Assembly: GCA_002409965.1 (NCBI GenBank)
Contig: DHON01000059.1
Span: 5,693-31,545 of the forward strand
Direction of reading: 5' to 3'
DNA: 25,853 nucleotides
Origin: Firmicutes bacterium UBA5389
GTDB lineage: Bacteria; Bacillota; DTU025
Shown here in pieces: positions 7,022 to 15,051 of the stretch. The notes below the pieces were generated by a model that was not told the DNA's origin, ran no database searches, and saw only the letters and a list, made by a program, of their open reading frames with translations. The first letter of the stretch is position 1. The number at the start of each line of letters is the position of its first letter. A program made the translations under genes and the position numbers.

Positions 7022-7722
7022 GACAGGCGGTAAGCGGCTGGAAAGAGATATCTCTGAAGGTGCTGGCGGTGGCTCTGGCGGCAGTCACATGGGTGGTTGC
7101 GGTGAGCGAGAAGAACCGCACCACTCCTGCGCCCACGTTTGACGTGATTCGGGATGCCCAAGTCACAGTCAAGAACGTTCCTCAGGGCATGGTCGTAACC
7201 GACGCCCCTTCCACCGTGACCGTCCGACTGAGAGGAACTAGGGAGCTTGAGGCGGCCAGTTTCGATGAGGTCATAGCCGTAGTCAACTTGGCGGGGGCGA
7301 CCCCCGGGCAGCATGTGTTGACCGCTGAGCCGTTGCCGCCTCCGGGGTTCGAGGTCGTGAAGTCCGGAGCCATCAGGGTGAGCGTGACGGTGGAGGAGAT
7401 TGTGTCGGCTGAGTTCGATGTGGAGGTAGCCGTTGCTGCGGAACTAGTGCCAGGCGGCGTGCTTCAGACTTTGGCATCGCCCTCCAGGGTCGAAGTGGAA
7501 GGCGCCGCAAGCGCCGTTGGCCGGGTGACGCACGTGGTAGCTCTGGCCCGTACGCTCGTGGAAGAACCTTTGGATGAAGCAGAGCAAAACGGAGAGATTG
7601 AGGGCGAAGACTTGCCCGAACGTCGGCAAGCGGCGGTTGCGCTGCTTCTGGCGCTGGATGGCCACGGCGATGCTGTCTCGGGAGTGGCTGTATTTCCCAG
7701 CACAGCGCTGGTAAGCTGGTAG
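7018..7722 (+). CDS. cdaR: CdaR: YbbR-domain regulator of CdaA
   Basis: CdaR is an extracytoplasmic membrane-anchored protein that tunes CdaA. This one has 234 residues: a membrane anchor at about 12-31 (VLAVALAAVTWVVAV), then about two YbbR repeats (roughly 40-130 and 132-234). Bacillus CdaR carries four repeats in about 480 residues, so this is a short form. A long upstream extension of the same frame lies inside cdaA and is not used. The ATG at 7018 overlaps the cdaA stop (ATGA), pointing to translational coupling. Confidence 0.9.
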   Translation: MRQAVSGWKEISLKVLAVALAAVTWVVAVSEKNRTTPAPTFDVIRDAQVTVKNVPQGMVVTDAPSTVTVRLRGTRELEAASFDEVIAVVNLAGATPGQHVLTAEPLPPPGFEVVKSGAIRVSVTVEEIVSAEFDVEVAVAAELVPGGVLQTLASPSRVEVEGAASAVGRVTHVVALARTLVEEPLDEAEQNGEIEGEDLPERRQAAVALLLALDGHGDAVSGVAVFPSTALVSW

Positions 7723-7762
7723 TGTTCGGAGGCGATCATGCACGGGGAGGTCGAGCTGAGGG

Positions 7763-9142
7763 ATGGGTGCGCTCTTTGGGACCGATGGAGTGAGGGAAGT
7801 CGCCAACAGCCGCTTGACACCTGAGCTCGCGTTCAGGCTGGGAAGGGCCGGCGCGGCTATTGCGGCGCGCCACAAGGGTGGCCGGCCGCTTGTGGTGGTG
7901 GGCGGAGATACGCGCCGATCAACCGGCATGTTGGAGGCGGCTACACTGGCCGGGCTGGCCTCTGCGGGGGCCGATGCGGCCCGAGCGGGAGTGATTCCTA
8001 CGCCCGCGGTTGCGCATCTCACCTGCGCGCTGGGCGCGGATGCCGGCATCGTGATCTCGGCTTCTCATAATCCCGCCGAGTATAACGGCATCAAGTTTTT
8101 CGGCCCAGATGGATTCAAGCTCCCAGACGAGCTGGAGGCTGAGATCGAAGCCGGGGCGCTGGCAGCCGGCGGCGGCCGGATGGGCTTGGCGACGTGGGGA
8201 GAGGCCGATGGCCTTCCGCGTCCGCACGGGCCCGGAGTGGGCGTCGCTCGCGACATCGCCGATGCCGCCGACAGATACGTGGAGTTCGCGGTCAGCACCG
8301 CCCGGTGCGGGCTGGACGGGCTGCATGTCGTGATCGATTGCGCGAACGGCGCGTCCTTCCGCACTTCACCTGCGGCCTTCCGGGCGCTGGGCGCCCGTGC
8401 GACAGTGATCAGTGACCGCCCAGACGGCGACAACATCAATGTCCGCTGCGGATCCACGCACCCTGAGGCGCTCTCCGGAGTCGTCCGGGAGGTCGGGGCC
8501 GACCTTGGATTCGCGCACGATGGCGATGCCGACCGGGTCATGGCCGTCGACGCCAACGGGAATGTTGTGGACGGGGATCAGATTATGGCCGTGTGCGCCG
8601 CTTACCGCGCCGCCAACGGAGGCTTGCCGGGCGCGGCCGTAGTGGCCACGCACTACAGCAACCTCGGGCTAGTTCAGGCACTGAAGGCCATCGGGTGCCA
8701 GGTGGTGATGGCCGATGCAGGCGATAGATACGTCCTTCAGGAGATGAGGCGCCGTGGGCTTGTGCTCGGCGGCGAGCAGTCCGGGCACATCATAATGCTG
8801 GAGAAGACCACCACAGGCGATGGCCTGATTGCAGCTATCGAAGTCGCGGCTATCGTGGCGGCCACAGGCAAGCCCCTGGGCGAACTGGCATCGGCCATGG
8901 TGAAGTTCCCGCAGATCATGGTGAACGTGCGCGTGGCGCGCAAGGACGGCTACCATACTTCCGGCAGGATACAGTCGGCGGTGGAGGAGGCCGGCGCCGC
9001 GTTGGGCGACTCAGCCAGGCTCGTGGTGAGGCCGTCCGGCACTGAGCCGGTGGTGCGCGTCATGGGCGAAGGCCCTGATGAGGCCGGGGTGCGACGGATT
9101 GTGGAGAGTGTGGCCGCCGTTATCCGGGCGGAGCTGGCCTGA
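7763..9142 (+). CDS. glmM: Phosphoglucosamine mutase
   Basis: GlmM converts glucosamine-6-phosphate to glucosamine-1-phosphate on the way to UDP-GlcNAc for peptidoglycan. All four loops are visible in 459 residues: phosphoserine loop ISASHNP (Ser101), metal-binding DGDADR (253-258), sugar-binding GGEQSG (336-341) and phosphate-binding RPSGTEP (423-429). The N-terminus FGTDGVRE is typical. GGGGAGGTC lies 12 bases before the ATG. GlmM follows cdaA-cdaR, as in many Firmicutes, where it is known to bind and inhibit CdaA. That interaction is family knowledge and is not visible here. It ends 1 bp before acpS. Confidence 0.97.
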   Translation: MGALFGTDGVREVANSRLTPELAFRLGRAGAAIAARHKGGRPLVVVGGDTRRSTGMLEAATLAGLASAGADAARAGVIPTPAVAHLTCALGADAGIVISASHNPAEYNGIKFFGPDGFKLPDELEAEIEAGALAAGGGRMGLATWGEADGLPRPHGPGVGVARDIADAADRYVEFAVSTARCGLDGLHVVIDCANGASFRTSPAAFRALGARATVISDRPDGDNINVRCGSTHPEALSGVVREVGADLGFAHDGDADRVMAVDANGNVVDGDQIMAVCAAYRAANGGLPGAAVVATHYSNLGLVQALKAIGCQVVMADAGDRYVLQEMRRRGLVLGGEQSGHIIMLEKTTTGDGLIAAIEVAAIVAATGKPLGELASAMVKFPQIMVNVRVARKDGYHTSGRIQSAVEEAGAALGDSARLVVRPSGTEPVVRVMGEGPDEAGVRRIVESVAAVIRAELA

Positions 9143-9143
9143 G

Positions 9144-9575
9144 ATGGACAGGAAAGACGGGACGGCAGCGCTGCCTGAGAGTGTTCTTGGCATCGGCGTG
9201 GACATCATACGCACGGAGAGGTTCCGGCGCATAGCCCAAGAGGCGCCGGGCGGAGTGGCTGCGCGTCTGTACACAGCGGACGAGCTAGCCGAGTGCAGGG
9301 CCGATGGCTGCGAGTATCTGGCTTCCAGATTCGCAGCCAAGGAGGCTGTGATGAAGAGCCTGGGCCATGGGATGGGCGATATTCCGTTCACCGACATAGA
9401 GATTCGCCGTCTGGATGGCGGGGCGCCCGCTGTTTCGCTGTCCGGCGCCGCCTCCCGCTTGGCGTGCGAGGCGCAGGTAGCCCGCGTGCTTGTGTCGGTA
9501 TCGCACGATCGCGATTACGTGTGCGCATTCGCTGTCGCGCTTGGGCGCGTTCGGGATGGAGGGACTCTGTGTTGA
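9144..9575 (+). CDS. acpS: Holo-[acyl-carrier-protein] synthase
   Basis: AcpS attaches 4'-phosphopantetheine from coenzyme A to acyl carrier protein for fatty-acid synthesis. The conserved signatures are GIGVDIIRTERF with Mg-binding Asp20, and ASRFAAKEAVMKSLG with Glu67. The end VSVSHDRDYVCAFAVA also fits. At 143 residues it is slightly longer than usual (about 120), with a short N-terminal lead and tail. The ATG at 9144 lies 1 bp behind the glmM stop, and an earlier GTG in frame lies inside glmM and is not needed. The stop overlaps the next start. Confidence 0.95.
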   Translation: MDRKDGTAALPESVLGIGVDIIRTERFRRIAQEAPGGVAARLYTADELAECRADGCEYLASRFAAKEAVMKSLGHGMGDIPFTDIEIRRLDGGAPAVSLSGAASRLACEAQVARVLVSVSHDRDYVCAFAVALGRVRDGGTLC

Positions 9576-11197
9576 GGCTTGCGACTCCCGATGAGATGCG
9601 GCAGATGGATCGGGCAGCCGCCGAGCGCTACGGCGTTTCGGGGTTGGTCCTGATGGAGAATGCAGGCGCGGCCGTGGCCCGGGCCGCGTTTCGCGTGGCC
9701 GTTGGGGCCGGGCGGTGCCGCGGTCTGGGCGCGCACGAGCCGCGCGTGTGCATATTCGCGGGAAGAGGCAACAACGGCGGCGACGGTTTCGTGGCCGCGA
9801 GGCACTTGGCGGGGTCTGGCGCGCGAGTGGGGGTCTATGTGCTTGGGGATCCTTCGCGAGTAGCGGGCGATGCTCGGGTCAACCTTGATGCGATGCTGAA
9901 ATCGGGCATTCGGGCGGTCTCATTGTCGGACGAGGCTGCGTGGACTTTGGCCAGGGCAGACCTGGCCAAAGCGGATGCGGCCATCGATGCAATCCTCGGC
10001 ACCGGCGCGCGGGGGGCGCCATCGCCCGAGGCGGCCCGCGCGATATCGCTCATGAACGAACTGCCCGTTCCGGTTGTGGCGGTGGACATTCCCAGCGGTG
10101 TGGACGCCGGGACCGGCGCGATGCCCGGAGCGTGCGTAGTGGCTCATACCACGGTGACGCTGGCGCTTGCCAAGACCGGGCTGCTGACTTATCCCGGGGC
10201 GGCCTGCGTGGGCCGGCTGATCATAGACGGCATCGGCATGCCGGCTGCGCTCGTCGAGTCGAGCGCAATCCAGACCAGCCTGATCACGCCGGATGACGTT
10301 CGGGCAGCCCTGCCCGCGCGTTGGCCTGACGCGCACAAGGGCGACTTCGGACGACTTCTGATCGTGGCGGGCTCAGCGGGAATGTCCGGCGCGGCGTCTT
10401 TGGCTGCAATGGGAGCTTTGAGGTCCGGGGCGGGCCTAGTACATCTGTCCGTTCCCGCTGAGGTAGCTGTGGAAGTGAGCGCACGGCATGCCGAGGTCAT
10501 GGTGCATGATCGGGCTGCAGAACGGGCCCCGGAAGCGGCCGCGTCCGCCGTACTTGAGATGGCTGCCCAGTGCCAGGCGGTGGTGGCGGGCCCTGGAATG
10601 TCGTGTTCAGAGGACGCATCGGCCATTGTTGAGGCGCTGATTGCGAACTGCCGCGTGCCGCTGGTGCTGGATGCCGATGCCGTCAACGTGATGGCCGGGA
10701 GGCCCGAGGCGCTGGGGCGGGCCCTGGCAGAGGTCGTTCTCACCCCTCACCCGGGCGAGCTCGGCAGGCTGCTGGGCGTTGGAGCGGATGAGATAAACCG
10801 CGATCGCCTGGGGTGGGCCAGGCGGGCGTCGGAGGAGACAGGGGCGACGGTGGTGCTGAAGGGCGCAAGGACGGTCGTTGCCGATGCGCGAGGCCAGGCG
10901 TATGTGAACCCCACCGGAAACCCGGGAATGGCCACCGCCGGAGTGGGAGATGTGTTGGCGGGTGTGGCAGGCAGCCTGCGCGCTCAGGGACTGGGCGGGC
11001 TTGCGGCTGGGCGCTGCGCGGCCTATATCCATGGATTGGCTGGGGATCTTGCGGCGCGGGAGCGGGGCATCGACGGCATTATCGCCGGCGATGTGCTGGA
11101 ACACTTACCGGAGGCGTTCAGATCGGTGCGCGAACAAGCGGCCATGCTCTGGGGCATGATGCCCCTGGAGTTCTCATATGAGTTGGAAGGGCGGTGA
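9569..11197 (+). CDS. nnrDE: Bifunctional NAD(P)HX epimerase/dehydratase
   Basis: This enzyme repairs hydrated NAD(P)H. The N-terminal half (YjeF_N, about 1-215) is the epimerase, with FAGRGNNGGDGFVAARHL and VAVDIPSGVDAGTG. The C-terminal half (about 240-530) is the ADP/ATP-dependent dehydratase of the ribokinase fold, with HKGDFGRLLIVAGSAGMSG, LTPHPGELGRLL and the catalytic loop NPGMATAGVGDVLAG. Length is 542 residues from GTG 9569. TTG 9572 is equally possible, since GGAGGG at 9558-9563 fits both. It overlaps the acpS end by 7 bp. The acpS-nnrDE-alr order is common in Firmicutes. Confidence 0.95.
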   Translation: MLRLATPDEMRQMDRAAAERYGVSGLVLMENAGAAVARAAFRVAVGAGRCRGLGAHEPRVCIFAGRGNNGGDGFVAARHLAGSGARVGVYVLGDPSRVAGDARVNLDAMLKSGIRAVSLSDEAAWTLARADLAKADAAIDAILGTGARGAPSPEAARAISLMNELPVPVVAVDIPSGVDAGTGAMPGACVVAHTTVTLALAKTGLLTYPGAACVGRLIIDGIGMPAALVESSAIQTSLITPDDVRAALPARWPDAHKGDFGRLLIVAGSAGMSGAASLAAMGALRSGAGLVHLSVPAEVAVEVSARHAEVMVHDRAAERAPEAAASAVLEMAAQCQAVVAGPGMSCSEDASAIVEALIANCRVPLVLDADAVNVMAGRPEALGRALAEVVLTPHPGELGRLLGVGADEINRDRLGWARRASEETGATVVLKGARTVVADARGQAYVNPTGNPGMATAGVGDVLAGVAGSLRAQGLGGLAAGRCAAYIHGLAGDLAARERGIDGIIAGDVLEHLPEAFRSVREQAAMLWGMMPLEFSYELEGR

Positions 11198-11227
11198 CCC
11201 TGGCTGAGAGAGACCTATCTGCCCGGC

Positions 11228-12346
11228 ATGCGGCCCACGTGGGTCGAGGTTAGCACCGGGAGCATTGCAAGCAACATTGAGCGGCTGAGGGCGGCTCTCC
11301 CCAGCAAAACGCAGATAATGGCGGTGGTCAAGGCCGACGGATATGGCCACGGGGCGGTTCCCGTGGCGGTTGCGGCTTTGGAGGCAGGCGCCTCGTTTTT
11401 GGGAGTGGCGCTCGTGGAGGAAGGCATCGCGCTGAGGAGGGCCGGCATCGTTGCGCCCATTCTCTTCATGGAGGCGCTCTTTCCATGGCAGGCGCCTGAC
11501 TTGGTCAGGTACGGCCTGTCCGCCACTGTAGCATCGTATGAATCTGCAGACGCGCTGTCGGAATCCGCGGCCTTGCTAGGGCGGAAGGCCAAGGTTCACA
11601 TCAAGGTGGACACCGGCATGGGCAGGCTCGGCCTGCCTCCTGAGGCCATTTCCGGGTTGGCAAGGCACATATCGAAGTTGCCCCGGTTGGAGATCGAGGG
11701 CATCTTTACGCACCTGGCATGCGCGGAGAGCGACCCATCTATGACACTCAGGCAGCTGGAGCTGTTCCGTGATGTCACTGGCGGATTGGCCATGGAGGGG
11801 TACGATATCCGCATCAAGCACGCGGCCAACAGCGCTGCGGCGCTGTGCGTTCCAGAGGCCGCCATGGACATGGTCAGGATAGGCGGAGCGATGTACGGAA
11901 TATCTCCCATGGGAACGACCCCTCTCGACCAGGGGTGGCGGCCTGCGCTCTCCTTCAGGACGAGGGTATCGTATGTAAAACTTGTGCAGGCCGGGGCCAC
12001 GGTCAGCTACGGGGCAACGTATGTTGCTCGCGAACCGCAGCTCATCGCCACGTTGCCTGTTGGCTACGCCGATGGATACTCGCGTCTGCTGTCGGGACGG
12101 GGGGCCGTGCTCATCGGCGGTGCGCGTTGCCCTGTGGCAGGGCGGGTATGTATGGACCAGATCATGGTCGCCTTGCCGCCCGATGCCGAGGTGGAAGCGG
12201 GAGATGAGGCTGTGCTCATCGGGGCGCAGGGAGACGAGGTGATATACGCGGAGGATATTGCGCGAATCATGGGCACCATAGGCTATGAGGTGGTGTGCGC
12301 CATCAGCAAGCGCGTTCCGCGCGTGTACGTGTCGTCGCCGGCGTGA
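11228..12346 (+). CDS. alr: Alanine racemase
   Basis: Alr makes D-alanine for peptidoglycan using pyridoxal phosphate. It has 372 residues. The PLP lysine is Lys35 in VVKADGYGHG, the second catalytic base is Tyr261 in TVSYGATY, and RIGGAMYGISP is the conserved cofactor/dimer segment. DTGMGRLG and PVGYADGYSR also fit. The ATG at 11228 is the first normal start after an in-frame stop (the nnrDE stop), although its ribosome site is weak (GAGAGAGA about 15 bases upstream), so it may rely on translation of nnrDE. It ends the long unit, and the next gene has its own promoter. Confidence 0.96.
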   Translation: MRPTWVEVSTGSIASNIERLRAALPSKTQIMAVVKADGYGHGAVPVAVAALEAGASFLGVALVEEGIALRRAGIVAPILFMEALFPWQAPDLVRYGLSATVASYESADALSESAALLGRKAKVHIKVDTGMGRLGLPPEAISGLARHISKLPRLEIEGIFTHLACAESDPSMTLRQLELFRDVTGGLAMEGYDIRIKHAANSAAALCVPEAAMDMVRIGGAMYGISPMGTTPLDQGWRPALSFRTRVSYVKLVQAGATVSYGATYVAREPQLIATLPVGYADGYSRLLSGRGAVLIGGARCPVAGRVCMDQIMVALPPDAEVEAGDEAVLIGAQGDEVIYAEDIARIMGTIGYEVVCAISKRVPRVYVSSPA

Positions 12347-12417
12347 CGGGGGCTCACACAGGGCCGCGATTTGGGTTAAATACCAGTTCAGCGGGGTATA
12401 GCCACTACCGGGGCAGG

Positions 12418-12447
12418 TTGACATTGCCTGAAACGGACATGTATAAT
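12418..12447 (+). promoter_or_regulatory. Near-consensus sigma-A promoter of mazEF
   Basis: TTGACA (12418-12423), an 18-bp spacer and a perfect TATAAT (12442-12447) sit in the 156-bp gap between alr and mazE. Transcription would begin near 12454. That rules out the TTG at 12452 as the mazE start and leaves a leader of about 49 bases. It is one of the strongest promoters in the window by match. Confidence 0.85.
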
Positions 12448-12459
12448 TGGGTTGTATAC
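12440..12459. promoter_or_regulatory. Possible MazE operator: TGTATA repeats
   Basis: TGTATA occurs at 12440-12445 and again at 12453-12458, with GTATA/TATAC also forming a short inverted pair across the -10 box and transcription start. Ribbon-helix-helix antitoxins often autoregulate through short repeats at this position. The repeats are short and AT-rich, so chance is possible. Confidence 0.35.
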
Positions 12460-12502
12460 GAATATGCTCAAGCACGGATCAGCGCTTCGGGGGTGTATCG
12501 CC

Positions 12503-12778
12503 GTGGCAGATCTCAGGCGCATCATGGTCTCTGTTCCATCGTCGCTCCTCGATGAGGTGGACGTTTTCGGCAGGACACTCGGGCTCAACCGAAGCGAAGT
12601 CGTGCGCGAAGCTGTGCGGATGTTCATGACGGAACACGCCCGGTCGGAGCTCGGCAAGAAACTGAAAGCTGGCTACTCTGAGATGGCCTCGATCAACTCG
12701 CAGATGGCGGAGGAGTGCGCCGCGGCGGAGGAAGAGGCCTTCGTCAACTACGAGCGGTTTCTTGCAGGCGGTGACTGA
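12503..12778 (+). CDS. mazE: MazE/NdoAI-type ribbon-helix-helix antitoxin
   Basis: A 91-residue antitoxin partner of the MazF-type toxin encoded next. The N-terminal ribbon-helix-helix is visible: RRIMVSVPSSLLDEVD, then LGLNRSEVVREAVRMFM. The acidic, helical C-terminal tail (SQMAEECAAAEEEAFVNYER) is the usual toxin-binding part. B. subtilis NdoAI is 93 residues. GTG 12503 is chosen because GGGGGTG (12489-12495) lies 7 bases upstream and the promoter places the mRNA start near 12454. A TTG start at 12452 would fall on that point. The mazF ribosome site lies inside the end of this gene. Confidence 0.9.
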   Translation: MADLRRIMVSVPSSLLDEVDVFGRTLGLNRSEVVREAVRMFMTEHARSELGKKLKAGYSEMASINSQMAEECAAAEEEAFVNYERFLAGGD

Positions 12779-12779
12779 C

Positions 12780-13130
12780 TTGGACGTCAAGCGCGGCGAT
12801 GTTTTCTACGCCGATCTCAACCCGGTGGTCGGCTCGGAACAGGGTGGGGTGCGGCCGGTGCTGGTGGTGCAGAACGACATCGGCAACCGCCACAGTCCCA
12901 CCACGATAGTGACTGCGGTCACTTCCCGGATCAAGCGTGCCAAGCTGCCGACCCACGTGGAACTCCCTGCCTCCCAGGGATTTCTTGCTTTTGACTCCGT
13001 TGTGCTGCTGGAACAGCTGCGAACGATCGATAAGGCCCGCCTGCTGCAGCACATCTGTACTCTCGATAGCGATACCATGAGACGGGTGGACCGAGCGGCT
13101 GAGATCAGCCTGGGGCTTTTCGATATCTGA
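12780..13130 (+). CDS. mazF: MazF/NdoA-type endoribonuclease toxin
   Basis: A PemK/MazF-fold mRNA interferase of 116 residues, the same length as B. subtilis NdoA (EndoA). VKRGDVFYADLNPVVGSEQG, VRPVLVVQNDIGNRHSPT, KLPTHVEL and LLEQLRTIDKARL match the NdoA subgroup closely. NdoA cuts at UACAU sites, and the close match suggests a similar target, which is inference. The TTG start at 12780 has AGGCGGTGA at 12766-12774, one base from the ideal ribosome site, and gives the usual NdoA N-terminus. The 1-bp gap to mazE implies coupling. The alr-mazE-mazF order is the Bacillus one. Confidence 0.95.
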   Translation: MDVKRGDVFYADLNPVVGSEQGGVRPVLVVQNDIGNRHSPTTIVTAVTSRIKRAKLPTHVELPASQGFLAFDSVVLLEQLRTIDKARLLQHICTLDSDTMRRVDRAAEISLGLFDI

Positions 13131-13186
13131 CACTGCCGGACCGCGCCAGCGCGACCGGGATAACTGTGTGATGAGGAGGTTGTTCG
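13131..13186. other. Gap with a short GC hairpin, not a terminator
   Basis: The 56-bp gap after mazF holds CCGG-AC-CGCG-CCAG-CGCG-A-CCGG (about 13137-13159), which can fold as an interrupted hairpin. No T tract follows. The rest is the ribosome site of the next gene. Confidence 0.3.
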
Positions 13187-13912
13187 GTGCGTCCGCTCAT
13201 ACTCGTATCGGCAGACTGCGACATTGAGTCCGGTGATCTGTTTCAGCTCAAGGCGGACTACATGCGCGCCGTCTACACGGCCGGGGGCCTGCCCCTTGCC
13301 GCCGCCTTTCCCATGGAGTGCGCCAGTGTGCCGCAGATCGCCGCCGAGATGTGCCTATTGGCGCGAGGGCTGGTGCTCACCGGTGGGGCGGATGTGAGTC
13401 CCGACATGTTCGGAGCGGATCCGCATCCGCGCCTAGGCTCGATCAGCCCTGCCAGGGACGAGTTCGAGTTGGCGCTGGCCCGGGCCGCCTTGCATGCCGA
13501 CCTGCCTGTGCTGGGGATCTGCAGGGGCATGCAGGTGCTCAATGTGGCGGCGGGAGGCGGGTTGATCCAAGACATCGAGTCGTGTGTTCCAGGCGCCTAC
13601 GCGCACAGGGTCTCGGCCCCGCGGTGGCATCCCACACACGCGGTCTCGGTTGCTCCCCAGTCGATTCTGCGGAAGGTGTCGGGGCGCGATACCATGATGG
13701 TGAACAGCTTCCATCACCAGGCTGTGCACCCGGCGGCGCCGGGTTTTGAGGCGACGGCGCGGGCCGGCGATGGCATCGTGGAGGCCATAGAGAAGGTCGG
13801 GAGCCGGTTCACGGTGGGTGTCCAATGGCACCCCGAAGCCCTGGCCGGCCGGCATCCGGAGGCGCTCGGTCTGTTCAAAGAATTCATAATTGCTGCGCAA
13901 GGAGTGTGCTGA
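13187..13912 (+). CDS. Gamma-glutamyl-gamma-aminobutyrate hydrolase family protein (peptidase C26)
   Basis: A class I glutamine amidotransferase-like hydrolase of 241 residues. The nucleophile is Cys112 in GICRGMQVLNVAAGGGL, and the catalytic His215 and Glu217 lie in VQWHPEAL. LVLTGGADVSP near residue 65 is typical of the PuuD/peptidase C26 family, which cleaves gamma-glutamyl amide bonds. It is a complete stand-alone hydrolase, not the glutaminase subunit of GMP synthase, whose motifs differ. The GTG start is preceded by AGGAGG at 13172-13178. The asparaginase gene follows after 1 bp, so both probably work in amino-acid amide or gamma-glutamyl breakdown. The substrate is not known. Confidence 0.92.
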   Translation: MRPLILVSADCDIESGDLFQLKADYMRAVYTAGGLPLAAAFPMECASVPQIAAEMCLLARGLVLTGGADVSPDMFGADPHPRLGSISPARDEFELALARAALHADLPVLGICRGMQVLNVAAGGGLIQDIESCVPGAYAHRVSAPRWHPTHAVSVAPQSILRKVSGRDTMMVNSFHHQAVHPAAPGFEATARAGDGIVEAIEKVGSRFTVGVQWHPEALAGRHPEALGLFKEFIIAAQGVC

Positions 13913-13913
13913 A

Positions 13914-14972
13914 TTGCATTCGATGTCGCAGGCGCTGGTGACGTTGTGCAGAGGCGAACTGGTCGAGAGTGTGCACAGGGGGCACATAGCGGTGGTAGAT
14001 GCCGATGGACGCATGTTGTGGCAGGCGGGAGATCCTCGGTATGTGACCTACTTCAGGTCGGCTGCAAAACCTGTTCAGGTACTTCCCATAGTTGCGTCCG
14101 GCGCGGTGGACCGGTTCGGCATCACCCAGGCCGAGCTGGCCGTGATGGCAGCATCGCATCACGGGGAGGATATCCATATCGAAGCGGTCATCAGTATACT
14201 GGGGAAGATAGGGCTTACCGAGTCGGCCCTGATGTGCGGAACACACACTCCGTCCTGCGTGTCGTCGCCGGAGCGCGCTTCGGCCGGCTCGAGTCGGGCC
14301 GCTGTCCGAGTCAGGGCAGGCGAGCCGTTCAGCCCGGTTTTCAATAACTGCTCCGGCAAGCACTCGGGCATGCTGGTCTACGCCGCTCATCGAGGCTACC
14401 CCGTAGATGACTACATATCGAAGGATAGCCAGGTGCAGCAGGACATGTGGCAGGCGGTGTCGGACGCGGCCGGCCTGCCGCGCGAACAGGTAGTGCGAGG
14501 GGTCGACGGATGCGGAGTGGTGGTTTTCGGAATGCCCCTGGCCAACATGGCTTACGCGTATGCCAGGATGTCGTCGCCTAGGTCGCTCCCCGAAAAGTAC
14601 ATGGAACCGGCCAGGCGGGTCGTTGGAGCGATGACGAACCACCCTGAGATGGTGGGAGGGTCGCGCGACTTCGGAACCAACCTTATGCTGGGGGCGCGAG
14701 GCGCGGTCTTCTCCAAGGGGGGCGCGGAGGGGCTGTTTTGCGTGGGGATCCCCGCGCAGGGAGTGGGCGTAGCCGTGAAGATCGAAGACGGCGGGGCGCG
14801 GGCTCTTCCATCGTCTGTGATGGAGACGTTGCGGGCTCTGGGCATGCTCACTCCCCAGATGGCGAGCATGCGTGAGCTCGCCGTGGAGCGGCCTGTGCGC
14901 AACTGCAGAGGCGATGTGGTGGGACATATGCGTCCGTGCTTCGAGTTGGAAAAAGGTTCCGGGACCATTTGA
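13914..14972 (+). CDS. Rhizobium-type L-asparaginase (AnsA/ReAV family)
   Basis: This protein belongs to the PF06089 asparaginase family, unrelated in fold to the E. coli enzymes and shown in Rhizobium etli ReAV to be zinc-binding. Its conserved signatures are FRSAAKPVQVLPIVASGAVD (Ser-x-x-Lys type site), AASHHGED, FNNCSGKHSGML and VDGCGVVVFGMPL. The two cysteines in the last two motifs correspond to the metal ligands of ReAV. Length is 352 residues from TTG 13914. That start has CAAGGAG at 13898-13904 with 9-base spacing, while the ATG at 13923 is too far. It hydrolyses asparagine to aspartate and ammonia. The substrate assignment follows family members. Confidence 0.9.
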   Translation: MHSMSQALVTLCRGELVESVHRGHIAVVDADGRMLWQAGDPRYVTYFRSAAKPVQVLPIVASGAVDRFGITQAELAVMAASHHGEDIHIEAVISILGKIGLTESALMCGTHTPSCVSSPERASAGSSRAAVRVRAGEPFSPVFNNCSGKHSGMLVYAAHRGYPVDDYISKDSQVQQDMWQAVSDAAGLPREQVVRGVDGCGVVVFGMPLANMAYAYARMSSPRSLPEKYMEPARRVVGAMTNHPEMVGGSRDFGTNLMLGARGAVFSKGGAEGLFCVGIPAQGVGVAVKIEDGGARALPSSVMETLRALGMLTPQMASMRELAVERPVRNCRGDVVGHMRPCFELEKGSGTI

Positions 14973-14998
14973 CCGGGCTGGGGCGGCTCAAGTATAAT
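14969..14998 (+). promoter_or_regulatory. Near-consensus sigma-A promoter before tsaE
   Basis: TTGACC (14969-14974), an 18-bp spacer and a perfect TATAAT (14993-14998). The -35 box overlaps the asparaginase stop codon. Transcription would begin near 15005, so the TTG at 15001 cannot start tsaE. This is probably the main promoter for the long tsa-to-gltX run, where gaps are mostly under 50 bp. Confidence 0.8.
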
Positions 14999-15051
14999 CA
15001 TTGAGGCAAGTATCGGGCTTGCGACTCCTGGTGGGTAGGTCATGCTTCAAG

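Noticed and set aside
11576..12475. Antisense open frame (299 codons) opposite alr, reaching into the mazE leader
   Set aside because: The translation is low-complexity and Arg/Pro/His-rich without motifs. The alr frame is certain.
12452..12502. TTG at 12452 as the mazE start
   Set aside because: It falls on the predicted transcription start and has no ribosome site. GTG 12503 has one at 7-base spacing.
13137..13159. GC hairpin after mazF as an intrinsic terminator
   Set aside because: The stem is interrupted and no T tract follows, so it does not meet the usual pattern.
13187..13912. C26 hydrolase as the missing glutaminase of GMP synthase
   Set aside because: Its motifs (GICRGMQ, VQWHPE, LVLTGGADVSP) and 241-residue length fit PuuD-type hydrolases, and it is about 7 kb away next to an asparaginase.
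13884..14927. Long antisense open frame (347 codons) opposite the asparaginase gene
   Set aside because: It mirrors a well-matched enzyme gene, its translation has no recognisable domain, and such shadows are common at this GC content.
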